Below are positions 18,344-26,861 of a stretch of 64,000 nucleotides of DNA, piece after piece. The DNA is taken from the NCBI GenBank assembly GCA_016223205.1, contig JACRPM010000006.1, positions 62,001-126,000 on the forward strand, given 5' to 3'. The translations under genes and the position numbers were made by a program. Numbering within the stretch: position 1 is the stretch's first letter; each line of letters starts with the position of its first letter. The notes under the pieces were generated by a model that made no database searches, was not told the origin of the DNA, and saw only the letters and a list, made by a program, of their open reading frames with translations. This DNA comes from Candidatus Saganbacteria bacterium (GTDB lineage Bacteria; Margulisbacteria; WOR-1; XYC2-FULL-46-14; WPAF01).

Positions 18344-18682
18344 ATGAAAAAGATCGAAGCGATCATTAGGATCGAGAAATTGGACGAGGTCCGGGTAGCT
18401 CTGGAAAAGGAAGGGTTTGTGGGGATGACCGTGACCGAGATCAAGGGCCGGGGATCCCAGAAAGGAGTAATGCTGGAATGGCGGGCCGGTGAGTACCGGG
18501 TGGAGTTTTTGCCCAAGCTGAAGATCGAGCTGGTGGTTAACGGGGATCGGACCGAAGCCGCTATCCGGATCATCGCCGAGGCGGCCCGCACCGGAGCGAT
18601 AGGGGACGGGAAGATATTCATCTATCCGGTGGAAGACGTGGTGCGCATCCGGACCGGGGAACGGGGGATTGAGGCGGTTTAA
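18344..18682 (+). CDS. glnK: P-II protein GlnK-type, copy 3
   Basis: This 112-residue P-II protein starts MKKIEAIIRIEKLDEVR. Its T-loop GRGSQKGVMLEWRAGEYRVEFLPK retains the uridylylatable tyrosine at position 51, and the TGAIGDGKIFIYPVEDVVRIRTGERG nucleotide-binding region is intact. It is paired with amt copy 3 in the unit driven by the third sigma-54 promoter and should regulate that transporter. The glnA promoter overlaps its last codons. Confidence 0.96.
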   Translation: MKKIEAIIRIEKLDEVRVALEKEGFVGMTVTEIKGRGSQKGVMLEWRAGEYRVEFLPKLKIELVVNGDRTEAAIRIIAEAARTGAIGDGKIFIYPVEDVVRIRTGERGIEAV

Positions 18683-18696
18683 ATTTGTGGTATAAT
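18669..18696 (+). promoter_or_regulatory. glnA promoter
   Basis: TTGAGG (18669-18674), a 16-bp spacer and TATAAT (18691-18696), overlapping the end of glnK copy 3. It is a housekeeping-type promoter; no -24/-12 element is seen here. The leader of about 22 bases contains AAGGAG. Confidence 0.65.
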
Positions 18697-18724
18697 AAAA
18701 TCGAAAGAAAAGGAGTGAAGTAAA

Positions 18725-20059
18725 ATGATAACCAAAGAAGAAGTGATGAAGCAGGTAAAAGACAATGGAGTGGAGTTCATTCGTTTGTGGTTCACGGATA
18801 TCAACGGGATACTGAAAAGTTTCGCCATCGGCCCCGATGAGCTGGAGGGCGCCTTAACCCAGGGAATGGGATTTGACGGCTCCTCTATCACCGGTTTCCA
18901 ATCCATCGAAGAATCCGACATGATCGCCATGCCCGATCCCAATACTTTCGCCATCCTGCCCTGGCGGCCGGAAGACAAGCCGGTAGCCCGCATGATCGCC
19001 GACATCCTCCAGCCGGCGGCCGGCAAGCATAATCCCTACGAGGGCGACCCCCGGTACGTTTTAAAAAGAGCGCTGGCCAAAATGCAGAAAATGGGCTTCG
19101 ACCATTTTTATGTCGGCCCGGAACTTGAATATTTTTATTTCAAGGATTCCAACGGCACCGAGATCCTCGATCAGGGGGGCTATTTTGACCTGACCCCGCT
19201 CGATATGGCCAGCAACCTGCGCCGCGAAACGGTTTTCGCCTTGAGGAAGCTGGGCATCGTGGTCGAATACTCTCACCACGAAGTCGCCCCTTCCCAGCAC
19301 GAGATCGACATGCGCTACAACGATGCCCTGCCGATGGCCGACAACACCGTTACCTATCGTCTGACGGTCAAAGAGATCGCCTCCAAGAACGGCGTCTATG
19401 CGACCTTTATGCCGAAACCGATCTTCGGCCAGAACGGGAGCGGGATGCACTGCCACCAATCTTTGTTCAAAGGCAAAGTTAACGCTTTCTACGACGCCAA
19501 TGACAAATACAATCTCTCGCCGATCGGCAAATCCTATATTGCCGGCATCCTGAAGCACGCGCCGGAAATGGCTTCGATCCTGGCCCCGTGGGTCAACTCC
19601 TACAAGCGCTTGGTCCCGGGTTACGAAGCTCCGGTCTATATCGCCTGGTCGAGAAGGAACCGCTCGGCGCTGGTCCGCGTCCCCGGCTATCAGCCGGGCA
19701 AAGAAGCGGCGACCCGCATGGAGCTCCGCTGCCCCGATCCTTCGGGCAACCCATACCTCCAGTTCGCCGTCATGCTCCAGGCCGGCCTCAAAGGGATCGA
19801 AGAAGGGTACAAACTGCCGGATCCGATGGAATTTAACCTCTTCCACCTGTCCGAAGAGGAACGGCAGGAGAAGGGCATCAAGTCGCTGCCGGCCAGTTTA
19901 GGCGAGGCCATTGTGATCACCGAAAAGAGCGCCTTCATGAAAGAAGCCCTGGGCGACCATTGCTTCAACCGCTATATCTCTATCAAGAAGCAGGAGTGGG
20001 ACGAGTTCCGGATCCAGGTGACAGAATACGAGCTAAAAAAATATTTGCCGATTCTGTAG
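18725..20059 (+). CDS. glnA: Glutamine synthetase type I (alpha subgroup)
   Basis: At 444 residues this fits the shorter GSI-alpha form. Family marks include GFDGSSITGFQSIEESDM, the metal- and glutamate-site HHEVAPSQHEIDMRY, GSGMHCHQSLF and NRSALVRVPGY. The site of adenylylation in GSI-beta (NLYDLPPEE) reads NLFHLSEEE, with phenylalanine in place of the tyrosine, so control by adenylylation is excluded. The enzyme makes glutamine from glutamate, ATP and ammonium. It lies between the third amt-glnK unit and gltB-gltD, so uptake and both GS-GOGAT steps are encoded in a row. Confidence 0.97.
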   Translation: MITKEEVMKQVKDNGVEFIRLWFTDINGILKSFAIGPDELEGALTQGMGFDGSSITGFQSIEESDMIAMPDPNTFAILPWRPEDKPVARMIADILQPAAGKHNPYEGDPRYVLKRALAKMQKMGFDHFYVGPELEYFYFKDSNGTEILDQGGYFDLTPLDMASNLRRETVFALRKLGIVVEYSHHEVAPSQHEIDMRYNDALPMADNTVTYRLTVKEIASKNGVYATFMPKPIFGQNGSGMHCHQSLFKGKVNAFYDANDKYNLSPIGKSYIAGILKHAPEMASILAPWVNSYKRLVPGYEAPVYIAWSRRNRSALVRVPGYQPGKEAATRMELRCPDPSGNPYLQFAVMLQAGLKGIEEGYKLPDPMEFNLFHLSEEERQEKGIKSLPASLGEAIVITEKSAFMKEALGDHCFNRYISIKKQEWDEFRIQVTEYELKKYLPIL

Positions 20060-20082
20060 TAAAACCCTATAATTGATAGGGT
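20045..20082 (+). promoter_or_regulatory. gltB promoter with inverted repeat, predicted leaderless
   Basis: TTGCCG (20045-20050), a 17-bp spacer and TATAAT (20068-20073); expected +1 is about 20080, three bases before the ATG. The inverted repeat ACCCTAT (20064-20070)/ATAGGGT (20076-20082) is centred on the -10 box and abuts the start codon. Confidence 0.7.
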
Positions 20083-23000
20083 ATGCATAAGCCAGAGGGT
20101 TTATACGACCCAGGATTCGAGCACGACGCTTGCGGAGTGGGGTTCGTGGCGGATATCAACGGCCAAAAGACCCACGCTATCGTCCGGCAGGGGATCAAGG
20201 TACTGGAACGTCTCGCTCACCGCGGAGCGGTGGGGGCCGATCCTTTGACCGGCGACGGCGCCGGGATCCTGATCCAATTGCCCCACGAATTCCTGGCCAA
20301 GGTCTTCCCTAATATAACCCGGCCGGGAAGCTATGGGACCGGAATGATATTTTTCCCCCGTGAAAAAGAAAAATACCGTCAAGCCAAAGAGATCTTGACC
20401 GAAGAGATCGGAAAAGCCGGCCAGAAACTTTTGGGCTGGAGGAAAGTCCCGGTGAACGATTCCGGCATCGGGGAGACCGCCCGCAAGACCCAGCCGGAGA
20501 TCGAACAGGTGTTCATCGGCAAGGGCTCGACCATAAGATCGCCCCTGGAGCTGGAAAAGATCCTTTACCAGATCCGCCGGGCGACGGAACGCCGGATCGA
20601 TTCCGAGGGCTTCTATATCACCAATCTTTCCGCGCGAACCATGTCGTATAAAGGCCTGCTCATGCCCGCCCAGTTGAGCGAGTATTTTCCGGACCTTAAT
20701 GACCCCGATTTAAAAAGCGCCCTGGCTTTGGTGCATTCGCGTTACAGCACCAACACTTTCCCCACCTGGGACCTGTCCCAGCCCTTCCGCTTTTTGGCCC
20801 ACAACGGCGAGATCAATACCCTGCGGGGGAACATCAACTGGATGAAGGCCCGGGGGATCGACGTGATAGTCCCGGGAGGCAGCGATTCCGCCGCCCTGGA
20901 TAACGCCTTTGAATTGCTGGTGCTCTCCGGCCGGTCGCTTCCCCACGCCATGATGATGCTCATCCCGGCCGCCTGGGAGCAGAACCGGGCTTTACCCCAG
21001 AAGCTAAGGGATTTCTACAAATATCACGCCTGTTTTATGGAACCCTGGGACGGACCGGCGGCGGTGGCCTTTACCGACGGGACCAGGATCGGGGCGGTGC
21101 TGGACCGCAACGGCTTGCGGCCCGCGCGTTTTGTGGTCACCAAACAAGATCTGGTGGTCATGGCTTCGGAAGTGGGGGTCCTGGATATTCCCCCCCAGGA
21201 TATTATCTCTTCCGGAAGATTGGAGCCGGGTAAAATATTCTTTATCGATACGGAGGAAAAAAGGATCATCCACGATGAGGAGATCAAAGATAAGATGGCG
21301 GCTCGCGTTCCCTACAGCGCCTGGATCAAAGACAACCTGGTGGAATTTGATAAACTCACTACCCCCTCTGTCCCTTCGGGCCATCTCCCCCTTGCCAAGG
21401 GGGAGATAGAGAGGGGGTTCAAAATCTTCGGCTATACGCGCGAAGACATGAAATTCATCCTCCAGCCGATGGCGGAGGAAGGCAAAGAGCCGGTGGGCTC
21501 CATGGGCAACGATACGCCTCCGGCAGTGCTCTCGCAAAAACCGCAGCTGCTCTACAATTATTTTAAACAGCTTTTTGCCCAGGTCACCAATCCGGCCATC
21601 GATCCCATCCGCGAAGAACTGGTGATGAGCCTGGACAGTTTCGTGGGGGCGCAGAAGAACATACTGGAAGAGACGCCGGAGCACTGCCGAAAGATCAGGA
21701 TCAAGACCCCGGTGCTTTTTAATGACGAATTGGAAAAGATCCGGCAGATCGACGAAAAGGGATTCAAGGCCCAGACCCTCTCCCTGCTGTTTGACGCCGA
21801 ACAGCCGGACGATTTTATGAGGAAACTGGACGAGGTCTGTTCAGCGGCGGAAGAAGCGGTAAAGAACGGTTTTACCTTTATAATCTTGAGCGACCGCGGG
21901 GTGAACCGGGAATTGGCCGCGCTTCCGGCGCTTTTGGCCTGCGGCGCGGTGCATCATCATCTCATAAGAGCAGCGCTGCGCACCCGGGTGGGGATCGTGG
22001 TCGAGAGCGGCGAGCCGCGCGAAGTCCACCACTTTGCCCTGTTGTTTGGGTTTGGCGCGGATTGTATCAATCCCTATCTGGCCTATGAAGCGGTCGAGGA
22101 ACTGGGCCTTAAGATCGAAAATTACCGCCACGCGGTCGAGAAGGGGATATTAAAGATCCTTTCCAAGATGGGCATCTCCACCCTCAACAGCTATCGGGGG
22201 GCGCAGATCTTCGAGGCGCTGGGCCTGCACGAGGAAGTTATTGAAAAATGCTTTACCGGGACCCCCTCCCGCATTGGGGGGGTAACTTTGGATGGGATCG
22301 CGCAGGAAACCATTAGGCGGCATCAAGCGGCGCACCAAAATGGGGATCTGCTGCCGACCGGGGGACTTTACCAGTGGAAAAAAGACGGGGAGTTCCATTT
22401 GTGGAATCCCGACAGCATCGCGGCCCTGCAAGATTCGACCAGGAAGAACGATTTCACCAGATTTTGTGATTTTTCCCGGCTGATCGACGACCAATCGAAA
22501 AACCCCGCCACCTTGCGCGGACTTTTAAAATTCAAACCGACCAAACCCATCCCGGTTGATGAAGTCGAGCCGATCTCCGAGATCTGCAAGCGCTTTGCCA
22601 CCGGGGCCATGAGCTACGGCTCGATCAGCCGCGGCGCCCACGAAACCATTGCCCGGGCCTTGAACCGCATCGGCGGCCGGTCCAACACCGGCGAGGGAGG
22701 CGAAGATCCGCAGCGTTTTAAGGACGATCGCCGCTCGGCCGTCAAACAGGTGGCCTCGGGCCGCTTTGGGGTGAACACCAATTATCTGGTCAACGCCGAT
22801 GAGATCCAGATCAAGATCGCCCAGGGAGCCAAGCCCGGAGAAGGCGGGCAGCTGCCCGGCCACAAGGTGAGCGCCACCATTGCGGCCACCCGCTTCACCA
22901 CCCCCGGGGTGACCTTGATCTCTCCGCCTCCGCATCACGATATTTATTCGATCGAAGACCTGGCCCAGCTGATCTTTGACCTAAAGAACGTCAATCCGCG

Positions 23001-24438
23001 CGCCCGCATCTCGGTGAAACTGGTCTCGGAAGCGGGGGTAGGGACAGTGGCGGCGGGAGTGGCCAAGGGCCACGCGGACATGATCTTGATCTCGGGCGGC
23101 GACGGCGGCACCGGGGCTTCTCCCTTAAGCTCCATCAAGCACGCCGGGCTTCCCTGGGAATTGGGCTTATCCGAAACCCACCAAACGCTGGTTTTAAACG
23201 ATCTAAGAAGCCGGGTGCGCCTGCAGACCGACGGCCAAATGCGAACCGGCAGGGATGTGGTGATAGCCGCGATCCTGGGAGCCGAGGAATTCGGCTTTGC
23301 GACCGCGCCTTTGATCGTGATGGGCTGTGTAATGCTGCGCCACTGCCACCTGAACAACTGTTCGGTAGGGGTGGCGACCCAAGACGAGCTGTTGGAGAGC
23401 AGGTTTAAAGGTGGGGTGGAGCAGGTCGTCAATTATTTTACCTTTGTAGCCCGGCAGGCGCGCGAGATCCTGGCGGAGCTGGGGATTAAGTCCATCGATG
23501 AATTGATCGGCCGAACCGATCTTTTAGAGGCCAAAGCGAAAGGCCTCGATTTTTCCCGTATTCTTTATCGCCCCGAGGCGCCGGAAAGTGTCGGCCGTCG
23601 CCAAACCAGGGCGCAGGATCATCAGATCAGCAAAGTGCTGGATCGCCGCCTCATTGAGCTGGCCCAGCCGGCGCTCTGCTTGCGCGAGCCGGTGAGGGAA
23701 GAAATCGAGATCAAAAATTTTAACCGCACCGCCGGCGCGATGCTTAGCGGCGAGGTCTGCAAGGTCTTCGGCGAAGAGGGGCTTCTCCCCGATACCATTC
23801 ATTTTATATTCAAGGGAGAAGCCGGCCAGAGCTTCGGCGCCTGGCTGGCCCGGGGGATAACTTTTGAACTGGAAGGGATGGCCAACGATTACGTGGGCAA
23901 GGGCGTCTCGGGCGGCAAGATCATTATCTATCCTAACCGCCTAACCACTTATCCGCCCGGATCCAATATCATTATCGGCAACACCGCCTTTTACGGGGCG
24001 ATCTCCGGCGAGGCCTACATCCGGGGCGTGGCCGGAGAGCGTTTTTGCATCCGGAACTCCGGCTTGAATGCGGTGGTAGAAGGGGTAGGCGACCACGGCT
24101 GTGAATATATGACCGGCGGCCGGGTGGTGATACTGGGAAAGACCGGGAGGAATTTTGGAGCGGGAATGTCGGGCGGGATCGCCTATGTTTACGATGAAGA
24201 TCGGACCTTTAAATCCCGCTGTAATCCGGGAATGGTTGAACTGCTTAAGCTTACCGACGAAGATCGCTCGTTGCTTAAGGAATTGCTGGCCAAACATCAT
24301 ACTTATACCGGAAGCGAAAGGGCTAAAAGCGCCGAAATCGAACGTTTCGTAAAAGTTATGCCGGTCGAATATCGTAAGGTTTTGGAACGCAAAGCGGCCG
24401 AAGAAAAGACCGCAGAGGCGGAGGTTTCCGATGGCTAA
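20083..24438 (+). CDS. gltB: Glutamate synthase large subunit
   Basis: This 1451-residue protein has the GltB layout: an N-terminal class II glutaminase beginning after a short propeptide with CGVGFVADINGQ (catalytic Cys at about residue 15), a central domain, the FMN-binding barrel (SAVKQVASGRFGVNT, GAKPGEGGQLPGHKV, LISGGDGGTGASPLSSIKHAG), the 3Fe-4S cysteines around MLRHCHLNNCSVGVATQ, and the C-terminal GXGXG helix. It transfers glutamine amide nitrogen to 2-oxoglutarate. About 19 extra residues (PSVPSGHLPLAKGEIERGF) interrupt the region just before FGYTREDMKF and come from an inserted palindromic repeat that keeps the frame. gltD overlaps by 8 bases. Confidence 0.96.
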   Translation: MHKPEGLYDPGFEHDACGVGFVADINGQKTHAIVRQGIKVLERLAHRGAVGADPLTGDGAGILIQLPHEFLAKVFPNITRPGSYGTGMIFFPREKEKYRQAKEILTEEIGKAGQKLLGWRKVPVNDSGIGETARKTQPEIEQVFIGKGSTIRSPLELEKILYQIRRATERRIDSEGFYITNLSARTMSYKGLLMPAQLSEYFPDLNDPDLKSALALVHSRYSTNTFPTWDLSQPFRFLAHNGEINTLRGNINWMKARGIDVIVPGGSDSAALDNAFELLVLSGRSLPHAMMMLIPAAWEQNRALPQKLRDFYKYHACFMEPWDGPAAVAFTDGTRIGAVLDRNGLRPARFVVTKQDLVVMASEVGVLDIPPQDIISSGRLEPGKIFFIDTEEKRIIHDEEIKDKMAARVPYSAWIKDNLVEFDKLTTPSVPSGHLPLAKGEIERGFKIFGYTREDMKFILQPMAEEGKEPVGSMGNDTPPAVLSQKPQLLYNYFKQLFAQVTNPAIDPIREELVMSLDSFVGAQKNILEETPEHCRKIRIKTPVLFNDELEKIRQIDEKGFKAQTLSLLFDAEQPDDFMRKLDEVCSAAEEAVKNGFTFIILSDRGVNRELAALPALLACGAVHHHLIRAALRTRVGIVVESGEPREVHHFALLFGFGADCINPYLAYEAVEELGLKIENYRHAVEKGILKILSKMGISTLNSYRGAQIFEALGLHEEVIEKCFTGTPSRIGGVTLDGIAQETIRRHQAAHQNGDLLPTGGLYQWKKDGEFHLWNPDSIAALQDSTRKNDFTRFCDFSRLIDDQSKNPATLRGLLKFKPTKPIPVDEVEPISEICKRFATGAMSYGSISRGAHETIARALNRIGGRSNTGEGGEDPQRFKDDRRSAVKQVASGRFGVNTNYLVNADEIQIKIAQGAKPGEGGQLPGHKVSATIAATRFTTPGVTLISPPPHHDIYSIEDLAQLIFDLKNVNPRARISVKLVSEAGVGTVAAGVAKGHADMILISGGDGGTGASPLSSIKHAGLPWELGLSETHQTLVLNDLRSRVRLQTDGQMRTGRDVVIAAILGAEEFGFATAPLIVMGCVMLRHCHLNNCSVGVATQDELLESRFKGGVEQVVNYFTFVARQAREILAELGIKSIDELIGRTDLLEAKAKGLDFSRILYRPEAPESVGRRQTRAQDHQISKVLDRRLIELAQPALCLREPVREEIEIKNFNRTAGAMLSGEVCKVFGEEGLLPDTIHFIFKGEAGQSFGAWLARGITFELEGMANDYVGKGVSGGKIIIYPNRLTTYPPGSNIIIGNTAFYGAISGEAYIRGVAGERFCIRNSGLNAVVEGVGDHGCEYMTGGRVVILGKTGRNFGAGMSGGIAYVYDEDRTFKSRCNPGMVELLKLTDEDRSLLKELLAKHHTYTGSERAKSAEIERFVKVMPVEYRKVLERKAAEEKTAEAEVSDG
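21362..21417. repeat. Palindromic repeat inserted in frame in gltB
   Basis: Outer arms CCCCCTCT (21362-21369)/AGAGGGGG (21410-21417) and inner arms ATCTCCCCCTTG/CAAGGGGGAGAT form a nested palindrome. A close relative lies at 52951-53023 within bioH. This is a small non-coding mobile repeat of the REP/MITE-like kind that is read through as protein here. Confidence 0.8.
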
Positions 24439-25747
24439 AGACCTGCGGGCTTTTCTAAAGATCAAGCGGGTGGAAGAAGAACACCGCCCCGTGAATGAGA
24501 GGATAAAAGACCATCAGCCGGTCTTTATACTGCGCGACGAAGACCGGTCCAAAGAACAATCCTCGCGCTGTATGGACTGCGGGACTCCCTTTTGCCACTG
24601 GGGCTGTCCGGTCGGAAATTATATTCCTGAATGGAACGAAGCGGCTGCGGCGGGCCACTGGGAAAAAGCGTATGATCTGCTGGCGGCCGCCAATAACCTG
24701 CCCGAGGTCACCGGCCGGGTTTGTCCGGCGCCCTGTGAATTCGCCTGCGTGCTGGCTATTAACGACGATGCGGTCACTATCCGGCTGAACGAGCTGGCAA
24801 TCATTGAAAAGGCCTTTAAGGAGGGCTTGGTCAAACCCCGCCCGCCTAAAACCCGCACCGGAAAAAAAGTCGCGGTAATCGGTTCGGGCCCCGCGGGCCT
24901 CTCCTGCGCCGCGGAGCTTAACCGCGCCGGACACCAGGTTGTGGTCTTGGAGAGGGACGATCGGCCCGGCGGGATCATGCGTTACGGCATCCCCGATTTT
25001 AAGCTCGAGAAAGAAGCGCTCGACCGCCGGATCGAGATCTGGAAAAAGGAAGGGATCGAATTCCGCACCGGCGCAAATGTGGACAAACTGCCGGATGGAT
25101 TTGACGCGACGGTTTTGGCCGGAGGGTCGCGCCGTCCCCGCGATCTGAAGATCGAGGGGAGAGAGCTTAAGGGTATCCATTTTGCGATGGAATACCTGGC
25201 AAAAAGATCGGTCAGCGCGGAAGGAAAGAAGGTGGTGGTGATCGGCGGGGGAGACACGGGATCCGATTGTGTGGGCTGGGCCAACCGGCAAGGGGCGCTA
25301 AGCGTAGTGCAGATCGAACTTTTACCGCAGCCGGGCCTCTGCCGGCCGGAATTAAATCCCTGGCCGACCTATCCTTTGATCCTTAAGACCACCACCAGCC
25401 ATGAGGAGGGGGTCAAGCGGCTCTGGTCGGTTAAAACCGAGGGTTTCCTCGGTCAGGCAGGGATGATCAAGGGGTTGCGCTGTGTGAGATCGGATACTGG
25501 GGAGAAAATTGAGATCGAGGCCGACCTAGCGCTCTTAGCGCTGGGTTTTCTTGGGCCCGAAACCGAACTGCTCAACCGCATCGGGGTCGAACTGGACGCG
25601 CGGGGTAATGTTAAAACCGACGGGAACTATCAAACCTCGATAAAAAATGTCTTTTCGGCCGGGGACATGAGGCGGGGGCAGTCCTTGATCGTCTGGGCGA
25701 TTTACGAGGGGCGGCAGGCGGCGAGCGCGATCAACTCTTGTATTTAG
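24431..25747 (+). CDS. gltD: Glutamate synthase small subunit
   Basis: This 438-residue protein has two 4Fe-4S cysteine clusters (SRCMDCGTPFCHWGCPVGNYIPEW and VTGRVCPAPCEFACV), an FAD site VAVIGSGPAGLSCAAELNRAGHQVVVLER, and an NADPH site VVVIGGGDTGSDCVG. GltD passes electrons from NAD(P)H to GltB. It is slightly shorter than typical (about 470), mainly around residues 215-225 (ANVDKLPDGFDA). It overlaps gltB by 8 bases. Its 3' end overlaps the convergent PAS gene by 17 bases. NfnA/SudB at 31857 is another possible partner for proteins of this family, but gltB is clearly the one here. Confidence 0.95.
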   Translation: MAKDLRAFLKIKRVEEEHRPVNERIKDHQPVFILRDEDRSKEQSSRCMDCGTPFCHWGCPVGNYIPEWNEAAAAGHWEKAYDLLAAANNLPEVTGRVCPAPCEFACVLAINDDAVTIRLNELAIIEKAFKEGLVKPRPPKTRTGKKVAVIGSGPAGLSCAAELNRAGHQVVVLERDDRPGGIMRYGIPDFKLEKEALDRRIEIWKKEGIEFRTGANVDKLPDGFDATVLAGGSRRPRDLKIEGRELKGIHFAMEYLAKRSVSAEGKKVVVIGGGDTGSDCVGWANRQGALSVVQIELLPQPGLCRPELNPWPTYPLILKTTTSHEEGVKRLWSVKTEGFLGQAGMIKGLRCVRSDTGEKIEIEADLALLALGFLGPETELLNRIGVELDARGNVKTDGNYQTSIKNVFSAGDMRRGQSLIVWAIYEGRQAASAINSCI

Positions 25748-26450
25748 GAGCCCTTCCCAATTCTTTCAATAAGCCGTTGATCTCTTTTTCCCGCTCCATC
25801 ATCTTAAGCTCCCGCCCGATGGCCGCATCGTTTATGGCCTTTAGCTGGTCTTCGGCCTGCTTGCGGGCGGAAATATCCGTCACCACCCCCAGAATGGCGG
25901 GATTCCCTTTATGATCGATCAGCCGGGTACAGATAACCGAATCGATCCGTGCGCCGGCTTTGGTCGTTAAAGCGTATTCGACCGGCGGGACCTCATCACC
26001 GCGCATATGCTTTTTGAGATTGTCATTAATGGTATTCAGATATTCGGGCGCGATCAGACGGCGGAAGTCAAAGCTCGGATCGTAGAATTCCCTTCTACTA
26101 TAGCCCGTCAGTTCTTCCGCTTTTTTATTAGTGTAAACGACCTTGCCGTTCTGGTTGATGAAAATGACATTGGGCGATTGTTCCGCCAGGTTTCGGAATA
26201 GTTCCTCGGAACGGGCCAGCTCGGCTTCGGCCAGCTCCCGGATGGATCTTTCGCGATTGATCATCAGATAGATCGCGATCGAACTTATGATCAAAAAGGC
26301 GAATCCCTTGTAGGTTTGCCAGATAGTGAGGCGGCGGATGTCGGAAAAAATATTCTCCAATAGATAATCGGTCACGATAACCCAGAGCATGCCCAGGACC
26401 AGGTAGAAGAGGGCTATCCGCGCGGCGAAAGAGGCCGCGGGTTTCTTCAT
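25731..26450 (-). CDS. Membrane PAS-domain protein without kinase domain
   Basis: This 239-residue protein has two transmembrane segments (about residues 11-31 and 48-64), a short linker helix, a PAS domain (about 80-200; LFRNLAEQSPNVIFINQNGKVVYTNKKAEELTGYSRREF, with PAC part GNPAILGVVTDISARKQAE) and a C-terminal coiled-coil ending KEINGLLKELGR. Such coiled coils normally lead into a histidine kinase or cyclase, but the frame stops at once. It overlaps the upstream response regulator by 4 bases, so it is probably an accessory sensor of that pathway; a truncated kinase is also possible. Confidence 0.85.
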   Translation of the reverse strand: MKKPAASFAARIALFYLVLGMLWVIVTDYLLENIFSDIRRLTIWQTYKGFAFLIISSIAIYLMINRERSIRELAEAELARSEELFRNLAEQSPNVIFINQNGKVVYTNKKAEELTGYSRREFYDPSFDFRRLIAPEYLNTINDNLKKHMRGDEVPPVEYALTTKAGARIDSVICTRLIDHKGNPAILGVVTDISARKQAEDQLKAINDAAIGRELKMMEREKEINGLLKELGRAPKYKS

Positions 26451-26824
26451 AATGCCGGCCGTTTGGCTTTGAGCAGTTTCCCCACAATATCGAGAACTTT
26501 TTCGGGGGTAAAGGGTTTTTCAATGAAAGCGTTGAGCTTGTACTGGGCGATGCTTTCCATGATCTTTTGCACCTGGCCCTTTCCAGTGATAAAGGCCACC
26601 GGCAGGTCCGGATACATGACGCGCGCCTGCTTCAATATCTCATAGCCATCCAACTTAGGCATTTCCAGATCGAGCAAAACCAGGTCGTAGAGGTTTTTCT
26701 TGATCAATTTAAGGCATTCTTCCCCGTCCCCGCACGATTCCACCTCGTAGCCGCCTCCCTTGGTGAGAATGCCTTTGAGAGAATCCCGCACCACCGCCTC
26801 ATCGTCGGCTATCAGTATTTTCAT
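26447..26824 (-). CDS. Single-domain response regulator (CheY-like)
   Basis: Start is taken at ATG 26824 (MKILIADDEAVVRDSL), which gives 125 residues, the size of a lone receiver; a longer upstream frame has no family support. Acidic pocket residues DDE, the phospho-acceptor Asp in YDLVLLDLEMPKLDG, the Thr in VAFITGKG and the Lys in FIEKPFTPEK are all in place. With no output domain it probably works by protein contact or as a phosphorelay intermediate. It lies 37 bases after the kinase gene and overlaps the PAS protein gene by 4 bases. Confidence 0.93.
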   Translation of the reverse strand: MKILIADDEAVVRDSLKGILTKGGGYEVESCGDGEECLKLIKKNLYDLVLLDLEMPKLDGYEILKQARVMYPDLPVAFITGKGQVQKIMESIAQYKLNAFIEKPFTPEKVLDIVGKLLKAKRPAL

Positions 26825-26861
26825 GATATCATCTCCCTGCAGGCCCAATTCTATACCCGCC

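Noticed and set aside
12965-18621. Many long antisense and shifted frames in the amt and glnK genes
   Set aside because: High-GC third positions in the real genes create open frames on the other strand; none shows a family motif or ribosome-binding site.
18678-18689. TTTAAATTTGTG before glnA as another copy of the amt dyad
   Set aside because: It matches only 5 of 8 key positions, has no partner 31 bp away and overlaps the -10 region of a housekeeping promoter.
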